64,000 bases of DNA, taken from Nocardioides conyzicola (GTDB taxonomy: Bacteria > Actinomycetota > Actinomycetes > Propionibacteriales > Nocardioidaceae). Of the stretch, positions 20,024 to 28,719 are shown piece after piece. A program made the position numbers and the translations under genes. Within the stretch, counting starts at the first letter, position 1, and each line of letters begins with the position of its first letter. The DNA lies in contig NZ_BAABKM010000002.1 in NCBI RefSeq assembly GCF_039543825.1, forward strand, positions 1,830,133 to 1,894,132, given 5' to 3'. The notes under the pieces are model-generated. The model saw nothing but the letters and a program-made list of their open reading frames with translations. It was not told the DNA's origin and ran no database searches.

Positions 20024-21691
20024 GTGGACCCCGAGAGCCCCGACAAGCAGCCGCGCCCTGCCCGCCCCACCCGCAAGCCGCTCGACCGGGAGCCCCGGCC
20101 GCCGCACCCGACCTCCATCGCCGCGGCGCAGGGCCGCCTGCTCGACCCGGCCACCGCGCTGATCGTCGACGGCGTCGTGCCGCGCCCGACCGTCTACGTC
20201 GGCCCGCGGCTGCTGATCTCGAAGGCGGTCGACGTCGACGGTGCCGTCCGCGTGCTCCGGGCGGTCGCCGAGCCGCTCGGCTGGGACGTCGTCCTGGAGG
20301 ACGAGGACCCGCGCACCGCGAACCTCCGGTTCGGCCTGCGGCCCGTGCGTCTGGTCGTCGCGTCCAACCGCGCCACGATCGCGCCGGACGCGTGGACCCT
20401 CCTGCAGCAGACCCGCGCGCAGTTCGGGGTGGACGCCGTGAAGGGCGTCGGGCTCGACCACCTCGTGGTGCCCGCCATCGAGGCCGACCCGATGCACGAC
20501 GGTCATCCCATGCACGACGGGCACCCCATGCACGACGGCGACCCGATGCACGACGGGCACCCCATGCACGACGGCGACCCGATGCACGACGGGCACCCCA
20601 TGCACGACGGCCACCCGGCCAACGACGCGAGGACGTCACGGGCCATCGCGTCGTACTTCGACATGGGCTCCGGCGGCCGCCAGCCGGTGGCGTACGTCGG
20701 GCCGCGCCCCGCCCGTCGTCACGCCGACCTGATCGAGGGACGCCGCCCGGTGGTGGCGATCCTCGACACCGGCTGCGGCAGCCACCCGTGGCTCGACGGG
20801 TTCGTCGACACGGAGGTCGGGCTCGACGGCGTGCCGATCGGCTACTCCGACTCCACCTCGCTCTCGCCCGAGGAGGACGGCGACCAGTCCGGTCCTCTCG
20901 ACGGCTCGATCGACCCGATCTCGGGCCACGGCACGTTCATCGCCGGGCTGATCCGGCAGCGCTGCCCCGACGCCGACCTCGTCGCCTGGCGGGTGATGCC
21001 GTCCGACGGCCCGATCGTCGAGTCCGACCTCGTCGCGACCCTCGCGCAGATCGCCGAGCTCGCGCGCCGCTACCGGGCCGGCGAGCCCGGCGGGCACGCG
21101 ATCGACGTGCTCAACCTGTCGATGGGCTACTACCACGAGACGCCCGAGGACGCGCTCTTCGACCCGACGATGTACGCCATCCTCGAGGAGATGGCCCGCA
21201 ACGGCGTCGTCATCGTCTGCTCGGCCGGCAACGACGCGACCAGCCGCCCGTCCTTCCCCGCCGCGTTCACGCGCTGGGCCGACGACGCGGGACCGATCCC
21301 GTTCGACCCCTCGATCGCGCCGATCGTGTCGGTGGGTGCGCTCAACCCCAACCGCACCGACGCCCTCTTCAGCAACGCCGGCCCGTGGGTGCGCTGCTAC
21401 GTGGCGGGCGCCTCGGTGGTCAGCACGATGCCGGCCTTCCGCGGCGGCTACGAGCCGGTCGCCCGGACCAGCGCCTTCGGACGGGTCCGCGAGGCGATCG
21501 ACCCCGACGACTTCCGCGGCGGCTTCGCGGTGTGGAGCGGCACCTCCTTCAGCGCCCCGATCCTGGCCGGGGACATCGCGGCCGCGATGGTGGGCACCCT
21601 CGAGCCCGCGGGTGCGCCCGTGGACGCGCCCACCTCCGTCGCCACCGCGTGGAACGCGGTGTCCTCCTGCACCCCATTGGCGCCATCATGA
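20024..21691 (+). CDS. Cytoplasmic-type S8 subtilisin-like serine protease with His/Asp/Met hexapeptide repeat
   Basis: A 555-residue S8 peptidase. The triad is intact: Asp248 in VVAILDTGCG, His302 in SGHGTFIAGL and Ser508 in WSGTSFSAPILAG; oxyanion Asn is in VIVCSAGND. There is no signal peptide and no membrane segment, unlike exported subtilases, so it likely works in the cytoplasm. About 150 N-terminal residues form a separate domain, followed at residues 157-198 by seven MHDG(H/D)P units. The GTG at 20024 is preceded by GAGGA. Four bases separate its stop from the CHAT gene. Paired proteases under one sigma factor suggest a proteolytic response or conflict system. Confidence 0.88.
   Translation: MDPESPDKQPRPARPTRKPLDREPRPPHPTSIAAAQGRLLDPATALIVDGVVPRPTVYVGPRLLISKAVDVDGAVRVLRAVAEPLGWDVVLEDEDPRTANLRFGLRPVRLVVASNRATIAPDAWTLLQQTRAQFGVDAVKGVGLDHLVVPAIEADPMHDGHPMHDGHPMHDGDPMHDGHPMHDGDPMHDGHPMHDGHPANDARTSRAIASYFDMGSGGRQPVAYVGPRPARRHADLIEGRRPVVAILDTGCGSHPWLDGFVDTEVGLDGVPIGYSDSTSLSPEEDGDQSGPLDGSIDPISGHGTFIAGLIRQRCPDADLVAWRVMPSDGPIVESDLVATLAQIAELARRYRAGEPGGHAIDVLNLSMGYYHETPEDALFDPTMYAILEEMARNGVVIVCSAGNDATSRPSFPAAFTRWADDAGPIPFDPSIAPIVSVGALNPNRTDALFSNAGPWVRCYVAGASVVSTMPAFRGGYEPVARTSAFGRVREAIDPDDFRGGFAVWSGTSFSAPILAGDIAAAMVGTLEPAGAPVDAPTSVATAWNAVSSCTPLAPS
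20492..20617 (+). repeat. Seven 18-bp tandem units encoding MHDG(H/D)P
   Basis: Units begin at 20492, 20510, 20528, 20546, 20564, 20582 and 20600. The encoded fifth position runs H,H,D,H,D,H,H. Met, His and Asp are all metal ligands, so the stretch could bind a transition metal or act as a flexible hinge before the protease domain. Confidence 0.9.
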
Positions 21692-21695
21692 GGCG

Positions 21696-24164
21696 GTGAC
21701 CTCCGCCCACGACCTGCACGCCCGGGGCGTCCACGCGGCCTACCGCGGACGCCACCGGGAGGCCCGGCGCCTCCTGGAGCGCGCCCGGTCCGAGGCGGGT
21801 CAGGGCGGGACGGGCGGGTCGGACCTGGAGGCGCGCATCGCCGCCAGCCTGGCCTACGTGCTCTCGGAGACCGGCGAGCACGACACCGCCATGCAGCTGT
21901 GCCGCGAGGCGCTCGCGGACGACCGCATCGAGGACAGCACCCGCGGCACGCTGCACTCCCAGCTCGGCCTGCTCTTCATGCTGCGGGGCGAGACGTCGGC
22001 CGCGATGGACGAGTTCGACCAGGCGCTGCGCCTGCTGGACGTGCCGGCGACGAGTGCCCGGGTGCACCTCAACCGCGGCAACGTGCACCTCCAGCGCAAG
22101 CACCTCTCCGCCGCCCGGTCGGACTTCGAGCTGTCCTTTGCGGCCTACCGCGAGGCGGGCGACGAGTACGGCGCGGCCAAGGCGGTGCACAACCTCGGCT
22201 ACACCCACTTCCTGGCCGGCGACCTGGTCGCCGCGCTGCGCGACCTCGGGACGGCGTACCCGGCGTTCGAGGCCGAGGGTCCGGTGATGACCGCGATGGC
22301 CGACCAGGACCGGGCCGAGGTGCTGATGGCGGCCGGCCTGCGCGAGGAGGGTGCGGCCGCGCTCGCGGCGTCCGCGGACGCCTACGGCCGGCGGCGCCTC
22401 TACCAGCGCCGGGGCGAGGCCGAGCTGGCCCTGGCCCGCAGCCTGGTGCTGAGCGACCCGGACCGCGCCCGGGGGTCGGCGCGGGACGCGCTGCGCAGGT
22501 TCCGCCGCACCGGGGCGCGGGCATGGGAGGTGCGCGCCGACGCGACGCTGCTCAGCGCCGAGATCGAGTCCGGTGGCAGCGGTCCGGCGCTGGCCCGGCG
22601 GGGGAGCGTCCTGGCGGACGAGCTCGCCGGGCAGGGTCTGCGCTGGGAGGCCGCGCTGGCCCGCCTCGATGCGGCTCGGGTCCACGTCCGGCGCGGCGAC
22701 CTCGAGCAGGCCCGGGCCGACCTGCGGGGCGTGGGCGCGCTGGGGCAGGCGCCGCTCGCCGTACGGCTCCTCGACCGCGACCTCCGCGCCGACCTGGCCG
22801 CCGTCGGCGGGCGCGGGGCGAACGCCCTTCAGCACCTGCGTGCCGGGCTCACCGACCTGCACGCCTGGCAGAGCTCCTTCGGCTCGCTCGACCTGCAGAC
22901 GGGCGTCGCCGGGCACGGCACGCGGCTCGGCGTCCGCGGCCTCGCGCTCGCGGTGGAGTCGCGTCGGCCGGCCGTGCTCTTCGAGTGGTCCGAGCGGGCC
23001 CGGATGCTGGCCAGCCGCGTGCAGCCGGTGCGGGCCCCCGAGGACCCCGCGCTGGTCGCCGACCTCACCGAGCTGCGCGAGATCGCCGCGGCGCGCGAGG
23101 GCGGGCGGCGTACGTCGCCGGAGCGCGAGGCCGAGCTGCGGCAGCGGGTGCGCGAGCGCGCCTGGCAGCACCGCGGGTCCGGCGAGGTCGCCGACCCGGT
23201 GACGCTCGACGAGCTGCGGTCGGCGATCACCGACGACACCGCACTGGTCGCCTACGTCGTGACCGCCGCCGCCGCGGTCGCCCTCGTCGTCACCTCGACG
23301 GGCACCACCTGGGTCGACCTCGGCCACCGCGACGAGCTCGACGCGCTGCTGGGCGGCCTGCTGCCCGACCTCGACATGGCGGCGACCGACCTGCCCGACG
23401 CGATGGGCGCGTTCGTGCGGGCCGAGCTGGCCCACCGGCTGGAGCTGCTCGCCGGGCTGCTGGTCGCGCCGGTGCTCGACGCCGTCGGCGACCGACGCGT
23501 GGTGCTCACCCCGTCCGGCGTGCTGTCCGGCGTGCCGTGGACGCTGCTGCCGGGGTACGTCGGCCGCCCGGTCACCCTGGCCCAGTCCGCGACCGCGTGG
23601 CTGGCGCGGCGGACCACGCCCTTGCGCACCGGGTCCGCCGGCTTCGTCGCCGGGCCGCGGGTCGCCCGCGCCGAGGACGAGGTCGTCGCCGCCGCCAAGG
23701 AGTGGCGCGAGGCCCGGGTCCTGCTCGCCGGGGACGCCACCGCGGCGGCGGTCTCCGAGCTCGCCGGGTCGGTGGACGTCCTGCACGTCGCCGCCCACGG
23801 CCGGCACAGCGCGGAGAACGCGATGTTCGCCGGTCTGCAGCTCGTCGACGGGCCGTGGTTCGGCTACGACATCGACCGGCTCCGGCGGGTGCCCGACGTG
23901 GTGCTGCTGTCGGCCTGCGAGGTCGGGCGGTCGACGGTCCGGTGGGGCGAGGAGCTGATCGGGATGACGACCGCCTGGCTGCACGCGGGCGCCCGCTGCG
24001 TCATCGCGTCGCCCGCGGCGATCAACGACCAGGCGGCGTACGGCGTCCTGGTGGCCGTCCACGAACGCCTGGCCGCCGGCCTCGACCCGGCCGCCGCGCT
24101 CGCCGAGTCGGTGCCCGCGGTCGCGGTCGACGCACCCCCAGTGCCCCTGGTCTGTTTCGGCTAG
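21696..24164 (+). CDS. TPR-repeat protein with C-terminal CHAT (caspase-like) protease domain
   Basis: An 822-residue protein. The N-terminal 500 residues are helical TPR-like repeats (ALRLLDVPATSARVHLNRGNVH, AVHNLGYTHFLAGDLVAALRDL). The CHAT domain occupies roughly residues 580-820 and keeps the clan CD dyad: His701 in VLHVAAHGRHS and Cys741 in VVLLSACEVG. GARCVIASPAAI and the C-terminal helix are also typical. CHAT proteases are effectors in type III-E CRISPR and gasdermin systems and in predicted conflict systems, usually cutting one partner. GTG at 21696 is the only start that avoids the subtilase. The likely partner or substrate is encoded in this module. Confidence 0.88.
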   Translation: MTSAHDLHARGVHAAYRGRHREARRLLERARSEAGQGGTGGSDLEARIAASLAYVLSETGEHDTAMQLCREALADDRIEDSTRGTLHSQLGLLFMLRGETSAAMDEFDQALRLLDVPATSARVHLNRGNVHLQRKHLSAARSDFELSFAAYREAGDEYGAAKAVHNLGYTHFLAGDLVAALRDLGTAYPAFEAEGPVMTAMADQDRAEVLMAAGLREEGAAALAASADAYGRRRLYQRRGEAELALARSLVLSDPDRARGSARDALRRFRRTGARAWEVRADATLLSAEIESGGSGPALARRGSVLADELAGQGLRWEAALARLDAARVHVRRGDLEQARADLRGVGALGQAPLAVRLLDRDLRADLAAVGGRGANALQHLRAGLTDLHAWQSSFGSLDLQTGVAGHGTRLGVRGLALAVESRRPAVLFEWSERARMLASRVQPVRAPEDPALVADLTELREIAAAREGGRRTSPEREAELRQRVRERAWQHRGSGEVADPVTLDELRSAITDDTALVAYVVTAAAAVALVVTSTGTTWVDLGHRDELDALLGGLLPDLDMAATDLPDAMGAFVRAELAHRLELLAGLLVAPVLDAVGDRRVVLTPSGVLSGVPWTLLPGYVGRPVTLAQSATAWLARRTTPLRTGSAGFVAGPRVARAEDEVVAAAKEWREARVLLAGDATAAAVSELAGSVDVLHVAAHGRHSAENAMFAGLQLVDGPWFGYDIDRLRRVPDVVLLSACEVGRSTVRWGEELIGMTTAWLHAGARCVIASPAAINDQAAYGVLVAVHERLAAGLDPAAALAESVPAVAVDAPPVPLVCFG

Positions 24165-24244
24165 TCCCCACAGGTATCTGGCGCAGTGGGCGGCGCTCCT
24201 CAACGTCATCAGGGAGACCGCTCGACCTGCGAGGAGCAACCGTC

Positions 24245-24556
24245 ATGTCGACCATGACCACGACCCGTTCCACTGCTGTCCACGTGATCCAGGACCCCCA
24301 GCCCGGTCAGCACCTGGTGGTGCCCGCGGGATGTCGGCTCGCGGTGCGGTTCCGCCGGCGCGGCCTCGGTCTGAGCCGCTGGCAGGTCGTCGACCGGCCC
24401 GGCTACCTGCTGCCGCTCGAGGAGGGCCCGCACGGCTTCCTCTTCCTCGTCTTCGACGCCGACGCCACCGAGGACCAGCCGCTGCGCCTGGAGCGCCGGC
24501 GGGTGGACCGGTCGGGTCCCGGCGAGGTGCGTGACCTGACCGTCCGGGTCAGCTGA
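24245..24556 (+). CDS. Small beta protein, possible chagasin-like (I42) protease inhibitor
   Basis: A 103-residue soluble protein beginning MSTMTTTRSTAVHVIQ, preceded by GAGGAG 7 nt before the ATG and 80 bp after the CHAT gene. Its pattern HLVVPAG, LAVRFRRRGLGLSRWQVV, EEGPHGFLFLVFDA, LRLERRR, then VRDLTVRV parallels chagasin: strand, NPTTGxxW loop, GxGG-type loop before FxFxV, LxLxYxRPW, then a final strand. Only the Trp and the Gly before FxFxV are shared; the NPTTG and RPW signatures are not kept. If real, it would restrain the adjacent cysteine protease. Otherwise it is an unknown beta-sandwich. Confidence 0.5.
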   Translation: MSTMTTTRSTAVHVIQDPQPGQHLVVPAGCRLAVRFRRRGLGLSRWQVVDRPGYLLPLEEGPHGFLFLVFDADATEDQPLRLERRRVDRSGPGEVRDLTVRVS

Positions 24557-25802
24557 CCCCCGGCGCCGGGCGCGACTCGGGGGCGCCCGGTGCTCGGGTC
24601 CGGCGGGCGAACACCCAGGCCCGCATGGCGACGAAGCGCATCACCGTCACCACCAGGTTGGCCACCGTCAGCACCACCACCTCGGCCGCGGCGCTCGGGG
24701 ACCCGGTGGCGTGCAGCAGCCAGAGCGACCCGCTGGTGACGCCCAGCCCGATCGCGAAGACGATCAGCCCCCGCAGCTGGTGCCGCACCGCCCCCTGCCG
24801 GCCGCGGACCCCGAACGTGAGCCGCCGGTTGACCGCCGTGTTGGCGACCGCCGTCAGCAGCAGCGCGAGCAGGTTGGCGGTGAACGGCGACGTCGCTCCG
24901 CGCAGCAGCAGGAAGAGGACGGCGTACGCCAGGGTGGACGCGACGCCGACGAGCGCGAACATCGCCACCTGCATGCCCAGCCGGCCGCTGCCGGCGTCGG
25001 CGGACGCGCGGCCCAGCCGCTCCGCCACGTCGGAGACGGGCAGCCGTCCCGACATCAGGCCCCGGCCGACGCGGACGATGCCGCGCACGTCGTCGATCGC
25101 CGTCCGCACGATGTCGACGGTGCTGTCGGGGTCGTCGACCCAGTCGACCGGGACCTCGTGGATCCGCAGCCCGGCCCGCTCGGCGAGCACCAGGAGCTCG
25201 GTGTCGAAGAACCAGGCGTTGTCCTCGACCAGTGGCAGCACCTCGCGGGCGACGTCGGCGCGGATCGCCTTGAAGCCGCACTGCGCGTCGGTGAAGTGGG
25301 CGCGGAGGGTGCCGCGCAGCAGCAGGTTGTAGCCGCGCGAGATCAGCTCCCGCTTCGGCCCGCGCTGGACCCGCGACCCGTGGCCGAGACGGGTGCCGAT
25401 CGCGAGGTCCGAGTGGCCGCTGATCAACGGCGCCACCAGGGGCAGCAACGCCTTGAGGTCCGTGGACAGGTCGACGTCCATGTAGACGAGCACGGTGGCG
25501 TCGGACCCGCTCCACACCCGCTTCAGGGCCCGGCCGCGGCCCTTCTCCGCGAGGTGGACCACCCGGACGTCGTCGTACGTGTGCGCCAGCCGGCGGGCGA
25601 TCACGGCGGTGCCGTCGGTGCTGGCGTTGTCCGCGATCGTCACCCGGAAGGTCCAGGGCAGGGACGCGAGGTAGCGACGCACCCCGAGCACGGACGCCGC
25701 GAGGTCCCGCTCCTCGTTGTAGACCGGGATCACCACCTCCAGCATCGTGGTGGCCGTCGCGGTCTCGGGCCGCCCGGACTCCCAGGGCTGGGCCGCGGTC
25801 AC
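24549..25802 (-). CDS. Family 2 glycosyltransferase fused to GtrA-like membrane domain
   Basis: A 417-residue protein. The N-terminal GT2 domain starts LEVVIPVYNEERDLAASV, with the metal-binding VYMDVDLSTDL and later FDTELLVLAERAGLRIHEVPVDW. The C-terminal 130 residues hold four membrane helices with TAVANTAVNRRLTFG, the GtrA pattern. Such proteins make or flip polyprenyl-phosphate sugars. GTG at 25802 overlaps the stop of the upstream glycosyltransferase (GTGA), as in ykcC/ykcB-type pairs, so the polyprenyl-linked sugar made here is probably the donor for that enzyme. The 3' end overlaps the convergent small gene by 8 bp. Confidence 0.87.
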   Translation of the reverse strand: MTAAQPWESGRPETATATTMLEVVIPVYNEERDLAASVLGVRRYLASLPWTFRVTIADNASTDGTAVIARRLAHTYDDVRVVHLAEKGRGRALKRVWSGSDATVLVYMDVDLSTDLKALLPLVAPLISGHSDLAIGTRLGHGSRVQRGPKRELISRGYNLLLRGTLRAHFTDAQCGFKAIRADVAREVLPLVEDNAWFFDTELLVLAERAGLRIHEVPVDWVDDPDSTVDIVRTAIDDVRGIVRVGRGLMSGRLPVSDVAERLGRASADAGSGRLGMQVAMFALVGVASTLAYAVLFLLLRGATSPFTANLLALLLTAVANTAVNRRLTFGVRGRQGAVRHQLRGLIVFAIGLGVTSGSLWLLHATGSPSAAAEVVVLTVANLVVTVMRFVAMRAWVFARRTRAPGAPESRPAPGVS

Positions 25803-27811
25803 GACGACGTCCCCGTGGTCAGGTCGTAGATGGTGACCCCGTCGACCGTGGTGGCGGTGAAGTTGTCCGCCACCCAGGCGGCGATGTCGCTGCTGGCGCT
25901 GCTGCCGCCCATCGACTGGCCGAACCCGCTGCCGCCGATGAAGTAGTGGACCTGGCCGTCGGCGACGTACTGCTGGAACTCCGCGAGCGTCGGGCTCGGG
26001 TCGGAGCCGTTGAACCCGCCGATCGCCATCACCGGCTCCTCGGTCGCCAGCTGGTAGCCGGCGGCGCTGTTGGACCCGACCGCGGCCGCGACCCAGGTGT
26101 AGTCGTCGGCATCCGTGGTGAGCAGTGCCTGCAGCTCGGCGCTGGGCTCGCTGCTGCTGAGCAGGCCGCCGGCGCCGCCGCCAACGCCCTGGGGGCGCTG
26201 GCCTCCGGTCGGTGCCTGGCCGGTGGGTGCCTGGCCGGTGGGTGCCTGGCCCTGCTGCATGCCGGGCGGGCCACCCATCCCACGGCCGCCGCCGCCGCCG
26301 GGGCCGCCGAAGCCACCGCCTGCGACGGTCGGTCCGGCCGTCGGGATCGAGCCGGTGTGCGCGGTCGAGGCCGTCTGCACGGCGTACGCCGCGGGGCCGG
26401 CCAGGGAGGCGAGCACGGCGACGACGGCGGCCGCCGCCGCAAGGCGCCGGGGCAGCCAGCGTAGGCCGGTGAGCGCGGCCGCGGCGAGGACGCCGACCGG
26501 GAGGACGACCCAGCGCAGCCACGGTACGAAGTCGGCGCTGCGGCCGAGCAGGAGGAACGCCGTGATCGTGGTGGCCGCGATCGCGACGGCCGCGATCGGA
26601 CCCGCCTCCCACGAGTGGCGGTGCTGCCGGACCAGGGCGGCGCCGATGCCGATGAGCGCGGCGACGGCCGGTGCGAGGGCCACGGTGTAGTAGGCGTGGA
26701 AGATGCCGGCCATGAAGCTGAAGGTCAGCCCGGTGACCAGGAGCCAGCCGCCCCAGAGGAGCAGCCCGGCGCGCACCCGGTCGGTGCGCGGCCGGCGGGC
26801 GGTGAGCCAGAGCCCGCCGACGAGCAGCACCAGCGCGGCCGGCAGCAGCCAGGCGATCTGGCCGCCGATCTCGCTGGTGAAGAGCCGGCCGATGCCGGTC
26901 TCGCCCCACATGGAGCCGCCGGTCCCGCCGGCTCCTCCGCCGCCGACGGAGCCGGTCTCGTCGCCGCTGAGGCGGCCGAAGCCGTTGTAGCCGAGCGTGA
27001 GCTCGAGGATCGAGTTGTCCTGCGAGCCGCCGATGTAGGGGCGGCTCGCGGCCGGCCACAGGGACACGATCGCGATCCACCAGCCGGCGGTGGCGATCAT
27101 CGTCCCGAACGCCACCAGCAGGTGCCCCATCCGCTTGAGCACCCGCGGCTGGCCGGCCACCAGGTAGACGAGGCCGAACGCCGGCAGCACCAGGAAGACC
27201 TGCAGCATCTTGGTGAGGAAGCCCATCCCGACCAGGGCGCCCGCCAGCGCCATCCAGCGGACCGGGTGCCGGACGCCGTCCTCGACGGCCCGCAGCACGG
27301 CGTACGCCGCCGCGACCATCAGCAGCACGAGCATCGAGTCCGGGTTGTTGAAGCGGAACATCAGCACGGCGACCGGCGTCAGCGCCATCGCGGCGCCGCT
27401 GAGCAGCCCCGCCCAGGCGACGCCCGTCGTACGCCGGACCGTCGCCGTCAGCAGCCAGACCGCGAGGACGCCCTCGATCGCCTGGGGGACCAGGATCGAC
27501 CAGGAGGACAGGCCGAACACCTTCACCGACAGGGCCATCGGCCAGAGCGCCAGCGGGGTCTTGTCGACGGTGATCGAGCTGGCCGCGTCGGACGAGCCGA
27601 AGAAGAACGCCTTCCACGACTCGGACCCGGCCTGCGCCGCCGCCGAGTAGAAGCTGTTGGCCCACCCCGAGGACGACAGCCCCCAGAGGTAGAGCACGCC
27701 GGTGGCGATCAGCAGCGCGGCGAGCGCGGGCCGGTAGTAGTCGCGCCTCGGCCGTGGCGGCGGGCCGGCCTCGGGCGTCGTGGTCTCGGGATGGGTCAGC
27801 GTGGCGGTCAT
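25799..27811 (-). CDS. Family 39/83-like membrane glycosyltransferase (YkcB type)
   Basis: A 670-residue polytopic protein of the ArnT/PMT superfamily. The first extracellular loop has WANSFYSAAAQAGSESWKAFFFGSSDAASSITVDKTPLA-like sequence, the family's substrate loop with conserved Asp, followed by many membrane helices to about residue 480. A Gly/Pro/Gln-rich linker with three AQPTG-like repeats (about 26205-26260) leads to a C-terminal soluble domain (DDYTWVAAAVGSNSAAGYQL, VMAIGGFNGSDPSPTL). It transfers sugar from a polyprenyl carrier to an unknown envelope acceptor. I chose the ATG at 27811, which begins MTATLTHP before the first helix. Confidence 0.87.
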   Translation of the reverse strand: MTATLTHPETTTPEAGPPPRPRRDYYRPALAALLIATGVLYLWGLSSSGWANSFYSAAAQAGSESWKAFFFGSSDAASSITVDKTPLALWPMALSVKVFGLSSWSILVPQAIEGVLAVWLLTATVRRTTGVAWAGLLSGAAMALTPVAVLMFRFNNPDSMLVLLMVAAAYAVLRAVEDGVRHPVRWMALAGALVGMGFLTKMLQVFLVLPAFGLVYLVAGQPRVLKRMGHLLVAFGTMIATAGWWIAIVSLWPAASRPYIGGSQDNSILELTLGYNGFGRLSGDETGSVGGGGAGGTGGSMWGETGIGRLFTSEIGGQIAWLLPAALVLLVGGLWLTARRPRTDRVRAGLLLWGGWLLVTGLTFSFMAGIFHAYYTVALAPAVAALIGIGAALVRQHRHSWEAGPIAAVAIAATTITAFLLLGRSADFVPWLRWVVLPVGVLAAAALTGLRWLPRRLAAAAAVVAVLASLAGPAAYAVQTASTAHTGSIPTAGPTVAGGGFGGPGGGGGRGMGGPPGMQQGQAPTGQAPTGQAPTGGQRPQGVGGGAGGLLSSSEPSAELQALLTTDADDYTWVAAAVGSNSAAGYQLATEEPVMAIGGFNGSDPSPTLAEFQQYVADGQVHYFIGGSGFGQSMGGSSASSDIAAWVADNFTATTVDGVTIYDLTTGTSS

Positions 27812-27875
27812 GGTCACCACGATGTGGCGACGTCTTGGCCGGACCCCGTGCGCTGTCTGTGGGCCTCCTGTGAGG

Positions 27876-28676
27876 CTAGAGACCCCGCCCGCGGAGCCAG
27901 TCGGCATCGGCGACGTGCTCGGTCGCACCGCCCGGCGTCTCGAGCACGACCGGTGCTCCGGCGTCGCGGACCACCGCGGCGAGCAGGTCGGGGTCGACCT
28001 TGCCGGCGCCGAGGTTGGCGTGCCGGTCGGCGCCGGAGTCGAACTCGTCGCGACTGTCGTTGCAGTGCACCAGGTCGATCCGGCCGGTGATCTTCAGGAC
28101 GTCGTCGACGACGGTCTCCAGGCTGTTGCCGCCGGCGTGCGCGTGGCAGGTGTCGAGGCAGAAGCCGACCAGGTCGGCCTGCTCGGTGCCGGAGATCGCG
28201 TCCCAGACCCGGCCGATCCGCTCCAGGTAGCGGGTCATGGCGTTGTCGCCGCCGGCGGTGTTCTCGATCAGCAGCGGCAGCTTGAGGTCGGTCGCCTCGA
28301 CGGCCTTGCGCCAGTTGTCGAACCCCTTCTCGGGGTCGTCGTCCTTGTTCACGTGGCCGCCGTGCACGATCAGGCCCTTCGCGCCGATCGCGGCCGCGGC
28401 GTCGACGTGCTGCTGCAGCAGCTTGCGGCTGGGGATCCGGATCCGGTTGTTGGTGGTCGCCACGTTGACGATGTACGGCGCGTGCACGTAGAGCCCGATC
28501 CCCGCGGCCTCGGCGTCGGCCTTGAGGCCCTCCGCGCCGCCGGCGTACCGGAACTCGGGGCCCTTGTAGCCCTGCGGGTCGCCCAGGAAGAACTGCACGT
28601 GCGGGGCGTTGCGCGCCTGCGCCTCGGCGATCGGGTCGGCCTGGTCGACGTGGGCTCCGATGGCGATCTCACTCAT
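27876..28676 (-). CDS. nfo: Endonuclease IV (AP endonuclease, DNA repair)
   Basis: A 266-residue TIM-barrel metallonuclease that cuts 5' to abasic sites. Metal ligands are visible in LYVHAPYIVNVAT, GLIVHGGHVNK, LLIENTAGG, GFCLDTCHAHAGG, LVHCNDSRDEFDSGADRHANLGAGKVD and VVLETPGG, in the family order. Length is near the usual 250-285. The ATG at 28676 is preceded by TAGGCT at 6 nt. It stands alone between a membrane glycosyltransferase and a kinase on the same strand. Confidence 0.92.
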   Translation of the reverse strand: MSEIAIGAHVDQADPIAEAQARNAPHVQFFLGDPQGYKGPEFRYAGGAEGLKADAEAAGIGLYVHAPYIVNVATTNNRIRIPSRKLLQQHVDAAAAIGAKGLIVHGGHVNKDDDPEKGFDNWRKAVEATDLKLPLLIENTAGGDNAMTRYLERIGRVWDAISGTEQADLVGFCLDTCHAHAGGNSLETVVDDVLKITGRIDLVHCNDSRDEFDSGADRHANLGAGKVDPDLLAAVVRDAGAPVVLETPGGATEHVADADWLRGRGL

Positions 28677-28682
28677 GCGCCC

Positions 28683-28688
28683 AGCCTA
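28683..28688 (-). promoter_or_regulatory. -10 hexamer TAGGCT, leaderless start of nfo
   Basis: On the minus strand TAGGCT is followed after 6 nt by the ATG of the endonuclease IV gene. No ribosome binding site is present. Confidence 0.5.
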
Positions 28689-28719
28689 GGTAGTGCTGCC
28701 GACAGCGGTCAGCCCAGCA

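Noticed and set aside
26205..26260. Tandem repeat in the membrane glycosyltransferase as a mobile or regulatory repeat
   Set aside because: It encodes a Pro/Thr/Gly/Gln linker in frame and is common low complexity between membrane and soluble domains.
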